Positions 1 through 15,000 of a stretch of DNA of 64,000 nt are shown piece after piece. Location of the stretch: assembly GCA_945910005.1 (NCBI GenBank), contig CAMDTW010000523.1, forward strand, positions 1,414,001-1,478,000. The letters are read 5' to 3'. Both the position numbers and the translations under genes were made by a program. This DNA comes from Isoperla grammatica (Eukaryota; Arthropoda; Insecta; Plecoptera; Perlodidae). The notes below the pieces were generated by a model. It did not search any database. It was not told where the DNA came from and saw only the letters and a list, made by a program, of their open reading frames with translations. The stretch's first letter is position 1, and every line of letters begins with the position of its first letter.

Positions 1-1465
1 GGTCTTATATGCTGAATCTAATATGCTTAGTCTAATATGCTGGGTCTTATATGCAGAGTCTTATATGCAGGGTCTTATATGCAGGGTCTTATATGCTGAG
101 TCTTTTATGCTGGGTCTTATATGCTGGGTCTTATATGCTGGGTCTTATATGCTGAGTCTTATAGGCTGGGTCTTATATGCTGGGTCTTTTTGCAGGGTCT
201 TATATGCTAAGTCTTATATGCTGGGTCTTATATGCTGGGTCTTATATGCTGGGTCTTATATGCGGGTTCTTATATGCTGAGTCTTATATGCTGGGTCTTA
301 TATGCAGGTTCTTATATGCAGGTTCTTATATGCTGAGTCTTATATGCAGGTTCTTAAATGCTGGGTCTTATATGCTGAGTCTTATATGCTGGGTCTTATA
401 TGCTGAGTCTTATATGCTGACCCTTACATGCTGGGTCTTATATGCTGGGTCTTATATGCCGGGTCTTATATGCTGGGTCTTAAATGCTGGGTCTTATATG
501 CTGGGTCTTATATGCCGGGTCTTATATGCTGGGTCTTAAATGCTGAGTCTTATATGCTGGGTCTTATATGCTGAATCTAATATGCTGGGTCTAATATGCT
601 GGGTCTTATATGCTGAGTCTTATATGCAGGGTCTTATATGCAGGGTTCTATATGCTGAGTCTTATATGCTGGGTCTAATATGCTGGGTCTTATATGCTGG
701 GTCTTATATGCAGGGTCTTATATGCTGAGTCTTATATGCTAAGTCTTAAATGCTGGGTCTTATATGCTGAATCTTATATGCTTAGTCTAATATGCTGGGT
801 CTTATATGCAGAGTCTTATATGCAGGGTCTTATATGCAGGGTCTTATATGCTGAGTCTTTTATGCTGGGTCTTATATGCTGGGTCTTATATGCTGGGTCT
901 TATATGCTGTGTCTTATATGCTGGGTCTTATATGCTGGGTCTTTTTGCAGGGTCTTATATGCTAAGTCTTATATGCTGGGTCTTATATGCTGGGTCTTAT
1001 ATGCTGGGTCTTATATGCGGGTTCTTATATGCTGAGTCTTATATGCTGGGTCTTATATGCAGGTTCTTATATGCAGGTTCTTATATGCTGAGTCTTATAT
1101 GCAGGTTCTTAAATGCTGGGTCTTATATGCTGAGTCTTATATGCTGGGTCTTATATGCTGAGTCTTATATGCTGACCCTTACATGCTGGGTCTTATATGC
1201 TGGGTCTTATATGCCGGGTCTTATATGCTGGGTCTTAAATGCTGGGTCTTATATGCTGGGTCTTATATGCCGGGTCTTATATGCTGGGTCTTAAATGCTG
1301 AGTCTTATATGCTGGGTCTTATATGCTGAATCTAATATGCTGGGTCTAATATGCTGGGTCTTATATGCTGAGTCTTATATGCAGGGTCTTATATGCAGGG
1401 TTCTATATGCTGAGTCTTATATGCTGGGTCTAATATGCTGGGTCTTATATGCTGGGTCTTATACG
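1..1465 (+). repeat. Tandem block duplication, 755-bp shift
   Basis: The block from 1 to about 710 is repeated at 756 to about 1,465 with only a few substitutions, for example ctaatatgctta near 20 against cttatatgctta near 775. Shared rare units include the 13-bp gggtctttttgca at 182 and 937, and the tgacccttacatgc unit near 418 and 1,173. A further copy of the right-hand block lies near 6,655-7,630 (shift 5,961). Another begins near 11,007 (shift 10,313). Ends are approximate. Confidence 0.85.
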
Positions 1466-3287
1466 CTGGGTCTTATATGCTGAGTCTTATATGCAGGGTC
1501 TTATATGCAGGGTCTTATATGCTAAGTCTTATATGCAGGGTCTTATATGCAGGGTCTTATATGCTGATTCTTATATGCTGGGTCTAATATGCTGGGTCTT
1601 ATATGCTGGGTCTTATATGCAGGGTCTTATATGCTGAGTCTTATATGCAGGGTCTTATATGCTGGGTCTTATATGCTGGGTCTTATATGCTGGGTCTTAT
1701 ATGCTGAGTCTTATATGCAGGGTCTTATATGCACGGTCTTATATGCTAAGTCTTATATGCTTAGTCTTATATGCTGGGTCTTATATGCTGAGTCTTATAT
1801 GCTAAGTCTTATATGCAGGTTCTTATATGCTGAGTCTTATATGCTGAGTCTTATATGCTGAGTCTTATATGCTGAGTCTTATATTCTGGGTCTTATATGC
1901 TGGGTCTTATATGCTGGGTCTTATATGCTGGGTCTTATATGCTGGGTCTTATATGCTGGGTCTTATATGCTGGGTCTTAAATGCTGAGTCTTATATGCTG
2001 GGTCTTATATGCTGGGTCATATATGCTGAGTCTTATATGCTTGGTATTATATGCTGGGTCTTATATGCTGAGTCTTATATGCTGGGTCTTATATGCTGGG
2101 TCTTATACGCTAGGTCTTATATGCTGGGTCTTATATGCTGAGTCTTATATGCTGGGTCTTATATACTAAGTCTCATATGCTGAGTCTTATATGCTGAGTC
2201 TTATATGCTGAATCTAATATGCTGGGTCTAATATGCTGGGTCTTTTATGCTGAGTCTTATATGCAGGGTCTTATATGCAGGGTCTTATATGCTGAGTCTT
2301 ATATGCTGGGTCTAATATGCTGGGTCTTATATGCTGGGTCTTATACGCTGGGTCTTATATGCTGAGTCTTATATGCAGGGTCTTATATGCAGGGTCTTAT
2401 ATGCTGAGTCTTATATGCAGGGTCTTATATGCAGGGTCTTATATGCTGAGTCTTATATGCTGGGTCTAATATGCTGGGTCTTATATGCTGGGTCTTATAT
2501 GCTGGGTCTTATATGCTGAGTCTTATATGCAGGGCTTATATGCAGGGTCTTATATGCTGAGTCTTATATGCAGGGTCTTATATGCTGGGTCTTATATGCT
2601 GGGTCTTATATGCTGGGTCTTATATGCTGAGTCTTATATGCAGGGTCTTATATGCAGGGTCTTATATGCTGAGTCTGATATGCTTAGTCTTATATGCTGG
2701 GTCTTATATGCAGGTTCTTATATGCTGAGTCTTATATGCTGAGTCTTATATGCTGAGTCTTATATGCTGAGTCTTATATGCTGGGTCTTATATGCTGGGT
2801 CTTATATGCTGGGTCTTATATGCTGAGTCTTATATGCCTAGTCTTATATGCTGGGTCTTATATGCTGGGTCTTATATGCTGGGTCTTACATGCTGGGTCT
2901 TATATGCTGGGTCTTATATGCTGGGTCTTATATGCTGGGTCTTATATGCTGAGTCTTATATGCTGGGTCTTATATGCTGGGTATTATATGCCGGGTCTTA
3001 CATGCTGGGTCTTATATGCTGGGTCTTATATGCTGGGGCTTATATGCTGGGTCTTATATGCTGAGTCTTATATGCTGAGTCTTATATACTGAGTCTTATA
3101 TGCTGAGTCTTATATGCTGAGTCTTATATGCTGAGTCTTAAATGCTGAGTCTTATATGCTGAGTCTTATATGCTGGGTCTTACATGCTGAGTCTTTTATG
3201 CAGGTTCTTATATGCTGAGTCTTATATGCTGAGTCTTATTTGCTGGGTCTTATATGCAGGTTCTTTTACGCTGAGTCTTATATGCTG

Positions 3288-6200
3288 AGTCTTATATGCT
3301 GGTTCTTATATGCAGGTTCTTATATGCTGAGTCTTATATGCTGGGTCTTATATGCTGGGTCTTATATGCTGGGTCTTATAAGCTTGGTCTTATATACTGA
3401 GTCTTATATGCTGGGTCTAATATGCTGGGTCTTATATGCAGGTTCTTATATGCTAAGTCTTATATGCAGGTTCTTATATGCTGAGTCTTATATCCTGAGT
3501 CTTATATGCTGGGTCTTATATGCAGGTTCTTATATGCTGAGTCTTATATGCTGGGTCTTATATGCAGGTTCTTATATGCTGAGTCTTATATGCAGAGTCT
3601 TATATGCTGGGTCTTATATGCTGGGTCTTATATGCTGGATCTTATATGCTGAGTCTTATATGCTGGGTCTAATGTGCTGGGTCTTATATGCAGGTTCTTA
3701 TATGCTAAATCTTATATGCAGGTTCTTATATGCTGAGTCTTATATGCTGAGTCTTATATGCTGGGTCTTATATAATGGGTCTAATATGCTGGGTCTTATA
3801 TGCTGGGTCTAACATGCAGGGTCTTATATGCAGGGTCTTATATGCTGGGTCTTATATGCTGAGTCTTATATGCTGAGTCTTATATGCTGGGTCTTATATG
3901 CTGGGTCTTATATGCTGGGTCTTATATGCTGGGTCTTACATGCAGAGTCTTATATGCAGGGTCTTATATGCTGGGTCTTATATGCTTAGTCTTATATGCT
4001 GAGTCTTATATGCTGGGTCTTATATGCTGTCTCTTATATGCTGAGTCTTACATGCTGGGTCGTATATGCAGGTTCTTATATGCTGAGTCTTATATGCTGA
4101 GTCTTATGTGCTGGGTCTTATATGCTGAGTCTTATATGCTGGGTCTTATATGCTGAGTCTTATATGCTTCGTCTTATATGCTGGGTCTTATTCAGTCTCT
4201 TACATGCTGAGTCTTACATGCTGGGTCTTATATGAAGGTTCTTATATGCTGAGTCTTATATGCTGAGTCTTATGTGCTTAGTCTTATATGCTGGGTCTTA
4301 TATGCTGGGTCTTACATGCTGGGTCTTATATGCTGGGTCTTATATGCTGGGTCTTATATGCTGAGTCTTATATGCTGAGTCTTATATGCTGAGTCTTATA
4401 TGCTGTGTCTTATATGCTGGGTCTTATATGCTGAGTCTTATATGCAGGGTCTTATATGCAGGGTTTTATATGCTAAGTCTTATATGCTAAGTCTTAAATG
4501 CTGGGTCTTATATGCTGAATCTAATATGCTGGGTCTAATATGCTGGGTCTTATATGCTGAGTCTTATATGCAGGGTCTTATATGCAGGGTCTTATATGCT
4601 GAGTCTTATATGCTGGGTCTAATATGCTGGGTCTTATATGCTGGGTCTTATACGCTGGATCTTATATGCTGAGTCTTATATGCTGGGTCTAATGTGCTGG
4701 GTCTTATATGCAGGTTCTTAAATGCTGAGTCTTATATGCAGGTTCTTATATGCTGAGTCTTTTATGCTAAGTCTTATATGCTGGGTCTTATATGCAGGTT
4801 CTTATATGCTGAGTCTTATATGCTGGGTCTTATATGCTGGGTCTAACATGCAGGGTCTTATATGCAGGGTCTTATATGCTGGGTCTTATATGCTGAGTCT
4901 TATATGCTGAGTCTTATATGCTGGGTCTTATATGCTGGGTCTTATATGCTGGGTCTTATATGCTGGGTCTTACATGCAGAGTCTTATATGCAGGGTCTTA
5001 TATGCTGGGTCTTATATGCTTAGTCTTATATGCTGAGTCTTATATGCTGGGTCTTATATACTGTCTCTAACATGCTGAGTCTTACATGCAGGGTCTTTTA
5101 TGCAAGTTCTTATATGCTGAGTCTTATATGCTGAGTCTTATGTGCTGGGTCTTATATGCTGAGTCTTATATGCTGGGTCTTATATGCTGAGTCTTATATG
5201 CTGAGTCTTATATGCTGAGTCTTATATGCTGAGTCTTTTATGCTGGGTCTAATATGCTGGGTCTTATATGCTGGGTCTAATATGCTGGGTCTTATATGCT
5301 GAGTCCTATATGCAGGGTCTTATATGCGGGGTCTTATATGCTGAGTCTTATATGCTGGGTCTTATATGCAGGTTCTTATATGCTGGGTCTTATATGCTGG
5401 GTCTTATATGCTGGGTCTTATATGCTGGGTCTTAAATGCTGAGTCTTATATGCTGGGTCTTATATGCTGAGTCTTATATGCTGAGTCTTATATGCTGGGT
5501 CTTATATGCTGGGTCTTATATGCTGGGTCTTATATGCTGAGTCTTATATGCTGGGTGATATATGCTGGGTCTTATATGCTGAGTCTTATATGCTGGGTCT
5601 TATATGCTGGGTCTTATACGCTAGGTCTTATATGCTGGGTCTTATATGCTGAGTCTTATACGCTGGGTCTAATATGCTAAGTCTCATATGCTGAGTCTTA
5701 TATGCTGAGTTTTATATGCTGAGTCTTATACGCTGAGTCTTATATGCAGGTTATTATATGCTGAGTCTTATATGCTGAGTCTTATATGCTGAGTCTTATA
5801 TGCTGGGTCTTATATGCTGGGTCTTATATGCAGGGTCTTATATGTTGAGTCTTATATGCTGGGTCTAATATGCTGGGTCTTATATGCTGGTTCCTTTATG
5901 CTGGGTCTAATATGCTGGGTCTTATATGCTGGGTCTTACATGCTGAGTCTTTTATGCAGGTTCTTATATGCTGAGTCTTATATGCTGAGTCTTATTTGCT
6001 GGGTCTTATATGCAGGTTCTTATACGCTGAGTCTTATATGCTGAGTCTTATATGCTGGTTCTTATATGCAGGTTCTTATATGCTGAGTCTTATATGCTGG
6101 GTCTTATATGCTGGGTCTTATATGCTGGGTCTTATATGCTGGGTCTAATATGCTGGGTCTTATATGCAGGTTCTTATATGCTAAGTCTTATATGCAGGTT

Positions 6201-9200
6201 CTTATATGCTGAGTCTTACATGCTGAGTCTTATATGCTGGGTCTTATATGCAGGTTCTTATATGCTGAGTCTTATATGCTGGGTCTTATATGCAGGTTCT
6301 TATATGCTGAGTCTTATATGCAGAGTCTTATATGCTGGGTCTTATATGCTGGGTCTTATATGCTGGATCTTATATGCTGAGTCTTATATGCTGGGTCTAA
6401 TGTGCTAGGTCTTATATGCAGGTTCTTATATGCTGAGTCTTATATGCAGGTTCTTATATGCTGAGTCTTATATGCTGAGTCTTATATGCTGGGTCTTATA
6501 TGCAGGTTCTTATATGCTGAGTCTTATATGCTGGGTCTTATATGCTGGGTCTAATATGCTGGGTCTTATATGCTTAGGTCTTATATGCTGAGTCTTATAT
6601 GCTGCGTCTTATATTCTGGGTCTTATATGCTGGGTCTTATATGCTGAGTCTTATATGCAGGGTCTTATATGCAGGGTCTTATATGCTGAGTCTTATATGC
6701 TAAGTCTTAAATGCTGGGTCTTATATGCTGAATCTAATATGCTTAGTCTAATATGCTGGGTCTTATATGCAGAGTCTTATATGCAGGGTCTTATATGCAG
6801 GGTCTTATATGCTGAGTCTTTTATGCTGGGTCTTATATGCTGGGTCTTATATGCTGGGTCTTATATGCTGAGTCTTATATGCTGGGTCTTATATGCTGGG
6901 TCTTTTTGCAGGGTCTTATATGCTAAGTCTTATATGCTGGGTCTTATATGCTGGGTCTTATATGCTGGGTCTTATATGCGGGTTCTTATATGCTGAGTCT
7001 TATATGCTGGGTCTTATATGCAGGTTCTTATATGCAGGTTCTTATATGCTGAGTCTTATATGCAGGTTCTTAAATGCTGGGTCTTATATGCTGAGTCTTA
7101 TATGCTGGGTCTTATATGCTGAGTCTTATATGCTGACCCTTACATGCTGGGTCTTATATGCTGGGTCTTATATGCCGGGTCTTATATGCTGGGTCTTAAA
7201 TGCTGGGTCTTATATGCTGGGTCTTATATGCCGGGTCTTATATGCTGGGTCTTAAATGCTGAGTCTTATATGCTGGGTCTTATATGCTGAATCTAATATG
7301 CTGGGTCTAATATGCTGGGTCTTATATGCTGAGTCTTATATGCAGGGTCTTATATGCAGGGTTCTATATGCTGAGTCTTATATGCTGGGTCTAATATGCT
7401 GGGTCTTATATGCTGGGTCTTATACGCTGGGTCTTATATGCTGAGTCTTATATGCAGGGTCTTATATGCAGGGTCTTATATGCTAAGTCTTATATGCAGG
7501 GTCTTATATGCAGGGTCTTATATGCTGATTCTTATATGCTGGGTCTAATATGCTGGGTCTTATATGCTGGGTCTTATATGCAGGGTCTTATATGCTGAGT
7601 CTTATATGCAGGGTCTTATATGCTGGGTCTTATATGCTGGGTCTTATATGCTGGTTCTTATATGCAGGTTCTTATATGCTGAGTCTTATATGCTGGGTCT
7701 TATATGCTGGGTCTTATATGCTGGGTCTTATAAGCTTGGTCTTATATACTGAGTCTTATATGCTGGGTCTAATATGCTGGGTCTTATATGCAGGTTCTTA
7801 TATGCTAAGTCTTATATGCAGGTTCTTATATGCTGAGTCTTATATCCTGAGTCTTATATGCTGGGTCTTATATGCAGGTTCTTATATGCTGAGTCTTATA
7901 TGCTGGGTCTTATATGCAGGTTCTTATATGCTGAGTCTTATATGCAGAGTCTTATATGCTGGGTCTTATATGCTGGGTCTTATATGCTGGATCTTATATG
8001 CTGAGTCTTATATGCTGGGTCTAATGTGCTGGGTCTTATATGCAGGTTCTTATATGCTAAATCTTATATGCAGGTTCTTATATGCTGAGTCTTATATGCT
8101 GAGTCTTATATGCTGGGTCTTATATGCTGGGTCTAATATGCTGGGTCTTATATGCTGGGTCTAACATGCAGGGTCTTATATGCAGGGTCTTATATGCTGG
8201 GTCTTATATGCTGAGTCTTATATGCTGAGTCTTATATGCTGGGTCTTATATGCTGGGTCTTATATGCTGGGTCTTATATGCTGGGTCTTACATGCAGAGT
8301 CTTATATGCAGGGTCTTATATGCTGGGTCTTATATGCTTAGTCTTATATGCTGAGTCTTATATGCTGGGTCTTATATGCTGTCTCTTATATGCTGAGTCT
8401 TACATGCTGGGTCGTATATGCAGGTTCTTATATGCTGAGTCTTATATGCTGAGTCTTATGTGCTGGGTCTTATATGCTGAGTCTTATATGCTGGGTCTTA
8501 TATGCTGAGTCTTATATGCTTCGTCTTATATGCTGGGTCTTATTCAGTCTCTTACATGCTGAGTCTTACATGCTGGGTCTTATATGAAGGTTCTTATATG
8601 CTGAGTCTTATATGCTGAGTCTTATGTGCTTAGTCTTATATGCTGGGTCTTATATGCTGGGTCTTACATGCTGGGTCTTATATGCTGGGTCTTATATGCT
8701 GGGTCTTATATGCTGAGTCTTATATGCTGAGTCTTATATGCTGAGTCTTATATGCTGTGTCTTATATGCTGGGTCTTATATGCTGAGTCTTATATGCAGG
8801 GTCTTATATGCAGGGTTTTATATGCTAAGTCTTATATGCTAAGTCTTAAATGCTGGGTCTTATATGCTGAATCTAATATGCTGGGTCTAATATGCTGGGT
8901 CTTATATGCTGAGTCTTATATGCAGGGTCTTATATGCAGGGTCTTATATGCTGAGTCTTATATGCTGGGTCTAATATGCTGGGTCTTATATGCTGGGTCT
9001 TATACGCTGGATCTTATATGCTGAGTCTTATATGCTGGGTCTAATGTGCTGGGTCTTATATGCAGGTTCTTAAATGCTGAGTCTTATATGCAGGTTCTTA
9101 TATGCTGAGTCTTTTATGCTAAGTCTTATATGCTGGGTCTTATATGCAGGTTCTTATATGCTGAGTCTTATATGCTGGGTCTTATATGCTGGGTCTAACA

Positions 9201-12000
9201 TGCAGGGTCTTATATGCAGGGTCTTATATGCTGGGTCTTATATGCTGAGTCTTATATGCTGAGTCTTATATGCTGGGTCTTATATGCTGGGTCTTATATG
9301 CTGGGTCTTATATGCTGGGTCTTACATGCAGAGTCTTATATGCAGGGTCTTATATGCTGGGTCTTATATGCTTAGTCTTATATGCTGAGTCTTATATGCT
9401 GGGTCTTATATACTGTCTCTAACATGCTGAGTCTTACATGCAGGGTCTTTTATGCAAGTTCTTATATGCTGAGTCTTATATGCTGAGTCTTATGTGCTGG
9501 GTCTTATATGCTGAGTCTTATATGCTGGGTCTTATATGCTGAGTCTTATATGCTGAGTCTTATATGCTGAGTCTTATATGCTGAGTCTTTTATGCTGGGT
9601 CTAATATGCTGGGTCTTATATGCTGGGTCTAATATGCTGGGTCTTATATGCTGAGTCCTATATGCAGGGTCTTATATGCGGGGTCTTATATGCTGAGTCT
9701 TATATGCTGGGTCTTATATGCAGGTTCTTATATGCTGGGTCTTATATGCTGGGTCTTATATGCTGGGTCTTATATGCTGGGTCTTAAATGCTGAGTCTTA
9801 TATGCTGGGTCTTATATGCTGAGTCTTATATGCTGAGTCTTATATGCTGGGTCTTATATGCTGGGTCTTATATGCTGGGTCTTATATGCTGAGTCTTATA
9901 TGCTGGGTGATATATGCTGGGTCTTATATGCTGAGTCTTATATGCTGGGTCTTATATGCTGGGTCTTATACGCTAGGTCTTATATGCTGGGTCTTATATG
10001 CTGAGTCTTATACGCTGGGTCTTATATGCTAAGTCTCATATGCTGAGTCTTATATGCTGAGTTTTATATGCTGAGTCTTATACGCTGAGTCTTATATGCA
10101 GGTTATTATATGCTGAGTCTTATATGCTGAGTCTTATATGCTGAGTCTTATATGCTGGGTCTTATATGCTGGGTCTTATATGCAGGGTCTTATATGTTGA
10201 GTCTTATATGCTGGGTCTAATATGCTGGGTCTTATATGCTGGTTCCTTTATGCTGGGTCTAATATGCTGGGTCTTATATGCTGGGTCTTACATGCTGAGT
10301 CTTTTATGCAGGTTCTTATATGCTGAGTCTTATATGCTGAGTCTTATTTGCTGGGTCTTATATGCAGGTTCTTATACGCTGAGTCTTATATGCTGAGTCT
10401 TATATGCTGGTTCTTATATGCAGGTTCTTATATGCTGAGTCTTATATGCTGGGTCTTATATGCTGGGTCTTATATGCTGGGTCTTATATGCTGGGTCTAA
10501 TATGCTGGGTCTTATATGCAGGTTCTTATATGCTAAGTCTTATATGCAGGTTCTTATATGCTGAGTCTTACATGATGAGTCTTATATGCTGGGTCTTATA
10601 TGCAGGTTCTTATATGCTGAGTCTTATATGCTGGGTCTTATATGCAGGTTCTTATATGCTGAGTCTTATATGCAGAGTCTTATATGCTGGGTCTTATATG
10701 CTGGGTCTTATATGCTGGATCTTATATGCTGAGTCTTATATGCTGGGTCTAATGTGCTAGGTCTTATATGCAGGTTCTTATATGCTGAGTCTTATATGCA
10801 GGTTCTTATATGCTGAGTCTTATATGCTGAGTCTTATATGCTGGGTCTTATATGCAGGTTCTTATATGCTGAGTCTTATATGCTGGGTCTTATATGCTGG
10901 GTCTAATATGCTGGGTCTTATATGCTTAGGTCTTATATGCTGAGTCTTATATGCTGCGTCTTATATTCTGGGTCTTATATGCTGGGTCTTATATGCTGAG
11001 TCTTATATGCAGGGTCTTATATGCAGGGTCTTATATGCTGAGTCTTATATGCTAAGTCTTAAATGCTGGGTCTTATATGCTGAATCTTATATGCTTAGTC
11101 TAATATGCTGGGTCTTATATGCAGAGTCTTATATGCAGGGTCTTATATGCAGGGTCTTATATGCTGAGTCTTTTATGCTGGGTCTTATATGCTGGGTCTT
11201 ATATGCTGGGTCTTATATGCTGTGTCTTATATGCTGGGTCTTATATGCTGGGTCTTTTTGCAGGGTCTTATATGCTAAGTCTTATATGCTGGGTCTTATA
11301 TGCTGGGTCTTATATGCTGGGTCTTATATGCGGGTTCTTATATGCTGAGTCTTATATGCTGGGTCTTATATGCAGGTTCTTATATGCAGGTTCTTATATG
11401 CTGAGTCTTATATGCAGGTTCTTAAATGCTGGGTCTTATATGCTGAGTCTTATATGCTGGGTCTTATATGCTGAGTCTTATATGCTGACCCTTACATGCT
11501 GGGTCTTATATGCTGGGTCTTATATGCCGGGTCTTATATGCTGGGTCTTAAATGCTGGGTCTTATATGCTGGGTCTTATATGCCGGGTCTTATATGCTGG
11601 GTCTTAAATGCTGAGTCTTATATGCTGGGTCTTATATGCTGAATCTAATATGCTGGGTCTAATATGCTGGGTCTTATATGCTGAGTCTTATATGCAGGGT
11701 CTTATATGCAGGGTTCTATATGCTGAGTCTTATATGCTGGGTCTAATATGCTGGGTCTTATATGCTGGGTCTTATACGCTGGGTCTTATATGCTGAGTCT
11801 TATATGCAGGGTCTTATATGCAGGGTCTTATATGCTAAGTCTTATATGCAGGGTCTTATATGCAGGGTCTTATATGCTGATTCTTATATGCTGGGTCTAA
11901 TATGCTGGGTCTTATATGCTGGGTCTTATATGCAGGGTCTTATATGCTGAGTCTTATATGCAGGGTCTTATATGCTGGGTCTTATATGCTGGGTCTTATA
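3288..12000 (+). repeat. Tandem duplication of a 4,352-bp satellite block
   Basis: Variant order from about 3,288 to 7,640 is repeated from about 7,640 to about 12,000 at a constant shift of 4,352 bp. Examples are ctggttcttatatgcagg at 3,299 and 7,651, the tattcagtctcttacatg unit near 4,190 and 8,542, and the 13-bp unit at 6,898 and 11,250. The two copies are nearly base-identical. 4,352 is not a multiple of 14 because the block contains several 13- and 15-bp units. The repeated order of private variants points to one copying event rather than convergence. Confidence 0.85.
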
Positions 12001-15000
12001 TGCTGGGTCTTATATGCTGAGTCTTATATGCAGGGTCTTATATGCACGGTCTTATATGCTAAGTCTTATATGCTTAGTCTTATATGCTGGGTCTTATATG
12101 CTGAGTCTTATATGCTAAGTCTTATATGCAGGTTCTTATATGCTGAGTCTTATATGCTGAGTCTTATATGCTGAGTCTTATATGCTGAGTCTTATATTCT
12201 GGGTCTTATATGCTGGGTCTTATATGCTGGGTCTTATATGCTGGGTCTTATATGCTGGGTCTTATATGCTGGGTCTTATATGCTGGGTCTTAAATGCTGA
12301 GTCTTATATGCTGGGTCTTATATGCTGAGTCATATATGCTGAGTCTTATATGCTGGGTCTTATATGCTGGGTCTTATATGCTGGGTCTTATATGCTGAGT
12401 CTTATATGCTGGGTCTTATATGCTGGGTCTTATATGCTGGGTCTTATATGCTGGGTCATATATGCTGAGTCTTATATGCTGGGTATTATATGCTGGGTCT
12501 TATATGCTGAGTCTTATATGCTGGGTCTTATATGCTGGGTCTTATACGCTAGGTCTTATATGCTGGGTCTTATATGCTGAGTCTTATATGCTGGGTCTTA
12601 TATGCTAAGTCTCATATGCTGAGTCTTATATGCTGAGTCTTATATGCTGAATCTAATATGCTGGGTCTAATATGCTGGGTCTTATATGCTGAGTCTTATA
12701 TGCAGGGTCTTATATGCAGGGTCTTATATGCTGAGTCTTATATGCTGGGTCTAATATGCTGGGTCTTATATGCTGGGTCTTATACGCTGGGTCTTATATG
12801 CTGAGTCTTATATGCAGGGTCTTATATGCAGGGTCTTATATGCAGGGTCTTATATGCTGAGTCTTATATGCTGGGTCTTATATGCTGGGTCTTATATGCT
12901 GGGTCTTATATGCTGGGTCTTATATGCTGAGTCTTATATGCAGGGTCTTATATGCAGGGTCTTATATGCTGAGTCTTATATGCGGGGTCTTATATGCTGG
13001 GTCTTATATGCTGGGTCTTATATGCTGGGTCTTATATGCTGAGTCTTATATGCAGGGTCTTATATGCAGGGTCTTATATGCTGAGTCTGATATGCTTAGT
13101 CTTATATGCTGGGTCTTATATGCTGAGTCTTATATGCTGGGTCTTATATGCAGGTTCTTATATGCTGAGTCTTATATGCCGAGTCTTATATGCTGAGTCT
13201 TATATGCTGAGTCTTATATGCTGGGTCTTATATGCTGGGTCTTATATGCTGGGTCTTATATGCTGAGTCTTATATGCCTAGTCTTATATGCTGGGTCTTA
13301 TATGCTGGGTCTTATATGCTGGGTCTTACATGCTGGGTCTTATATGCTGGGTCTTATATGCTGGGTCTTATATGCTGGGTCTTATATGCTGAGTCTTATA
13401 TGCTGGGTCTTATATGCTGGGTATTATATGCCGGGTCTTACATGCTGGGTCTTATATGCTGGGTCTTATATGCTGGGGCTTATATGCTGGGTCTTATATG
13501 CTGAGTCTTATATGCTGAGTCTTATATACTGAGTCTTATATGCTGAGTTTTATATGCTGAGTCTTATATGCTGAGTCTTAAATGCTGAGTCTTATATGCT
13601 GAGTCTTATATGCAGGTTCTTATATGCGAGGACTTATATGCTGAGTCTTATATGCAGGTTCTTATATGCTGAGTCTTATATGCTGAGTCTTATATGCTGA
13701 GTCTTATATGCAGGGTCTTATATGCTGGGTCTTATATGTTGGGTCTAATATGCTGGGTCTTATATGCTGGGTCTTACATGCTGAGTCTTTTATGCAGGTT
13801 CTTATATGCTGAGTCTTATATGCTGAGTCTTATTTGCTGGGTCTTATATGCAGGTTCTTATACGCTGAGTCTTATATGCTGAGTCTTATATGCTGGTTCT
13901 TATATGCAGGTTCTTATATGCTGAGTCTTATATGCTGGGTCTTATATGCTGGGTCTTATATGCTGGGTCTTATATGCTGGGTCTTATATGCTGAGTCTTA
14001 TATGCTGGGTCTTATATGCTGGGTCTTTTTGCAGGGTCTTATATGCTAAGTCTTATATGCTGGGTCTTATATGCTGGGTCTTATATGCTTGGTCTTATAT
14101 GCGGGTTCTTATATGCTGAGTCTTATATGCTGGGTCTTATATGCTGGGTCTTATATGCAGGGTCTTATATGCTGAGTCTTATATGCTAAGTCTTATATGC
14201 TGGGTCTTATATGCTGGGTCTTATATGCTGGGTCTTATATGCAGGGTCTTAAATGCTCAGTCTTATATGCTGGGTCTAATATGCTGGGTCTTATATGCTG
14301 GGTCTTATATGCTGGGTCTTATATGCTGGGTCTTATATACTGAGTCTTATATGCTGGGTCTAATATGCTGGGTCTTATATGCAGGTTCTTATATGCTAAG
14401 TCTTATATGCAGGTTCTTATATGCTGAGTCTTATATGCTGAGTCTTATATGCTGGGTCTTATATGCAGGTTCTTATATGCTGAGTCTTATATGCTGGGTC
14501 TTATATGCAGGTTCTTATATGCTGAGTCTTATATGCAGAGTCTTATATGCTAAGTCTTATATGCTGGGTCTTATATGCTGGATCTTATATGCTGAGTCTT
14601 ATATGCTGGGTCTAATGTGCTAGGTCTTATATGCAGGTTCTTATATGCTGAGTCTTATATGCAGGTTCTTATATGCTGAGTCTTATATGCTGAGTCTTAT
14701 ATGCTGGGTCTTATATGCAGGTTCTTATATGCTGAGTCTTATATGCTGGGTCTTATATGCTGGGTCTAATATGCTGGGTCTTATATACTTGGGTCTTATA
14801 TGCTGAGTCTTATATGCTGCGTCTTATATTCTGGGTCTTATATGCTGGGTCTTATATGCTGAGTCTTATATGCAGGGTCTTATATGCAGGGTCTTATATG
14901 CTGAGTCTTATATGCTAAGTCTTAAATGCTGGGTCTTATATGCTAAATCTAATATGCTGGGTCTAATATGCTGGGTCTTATATGCTGAGTTTTATATGCA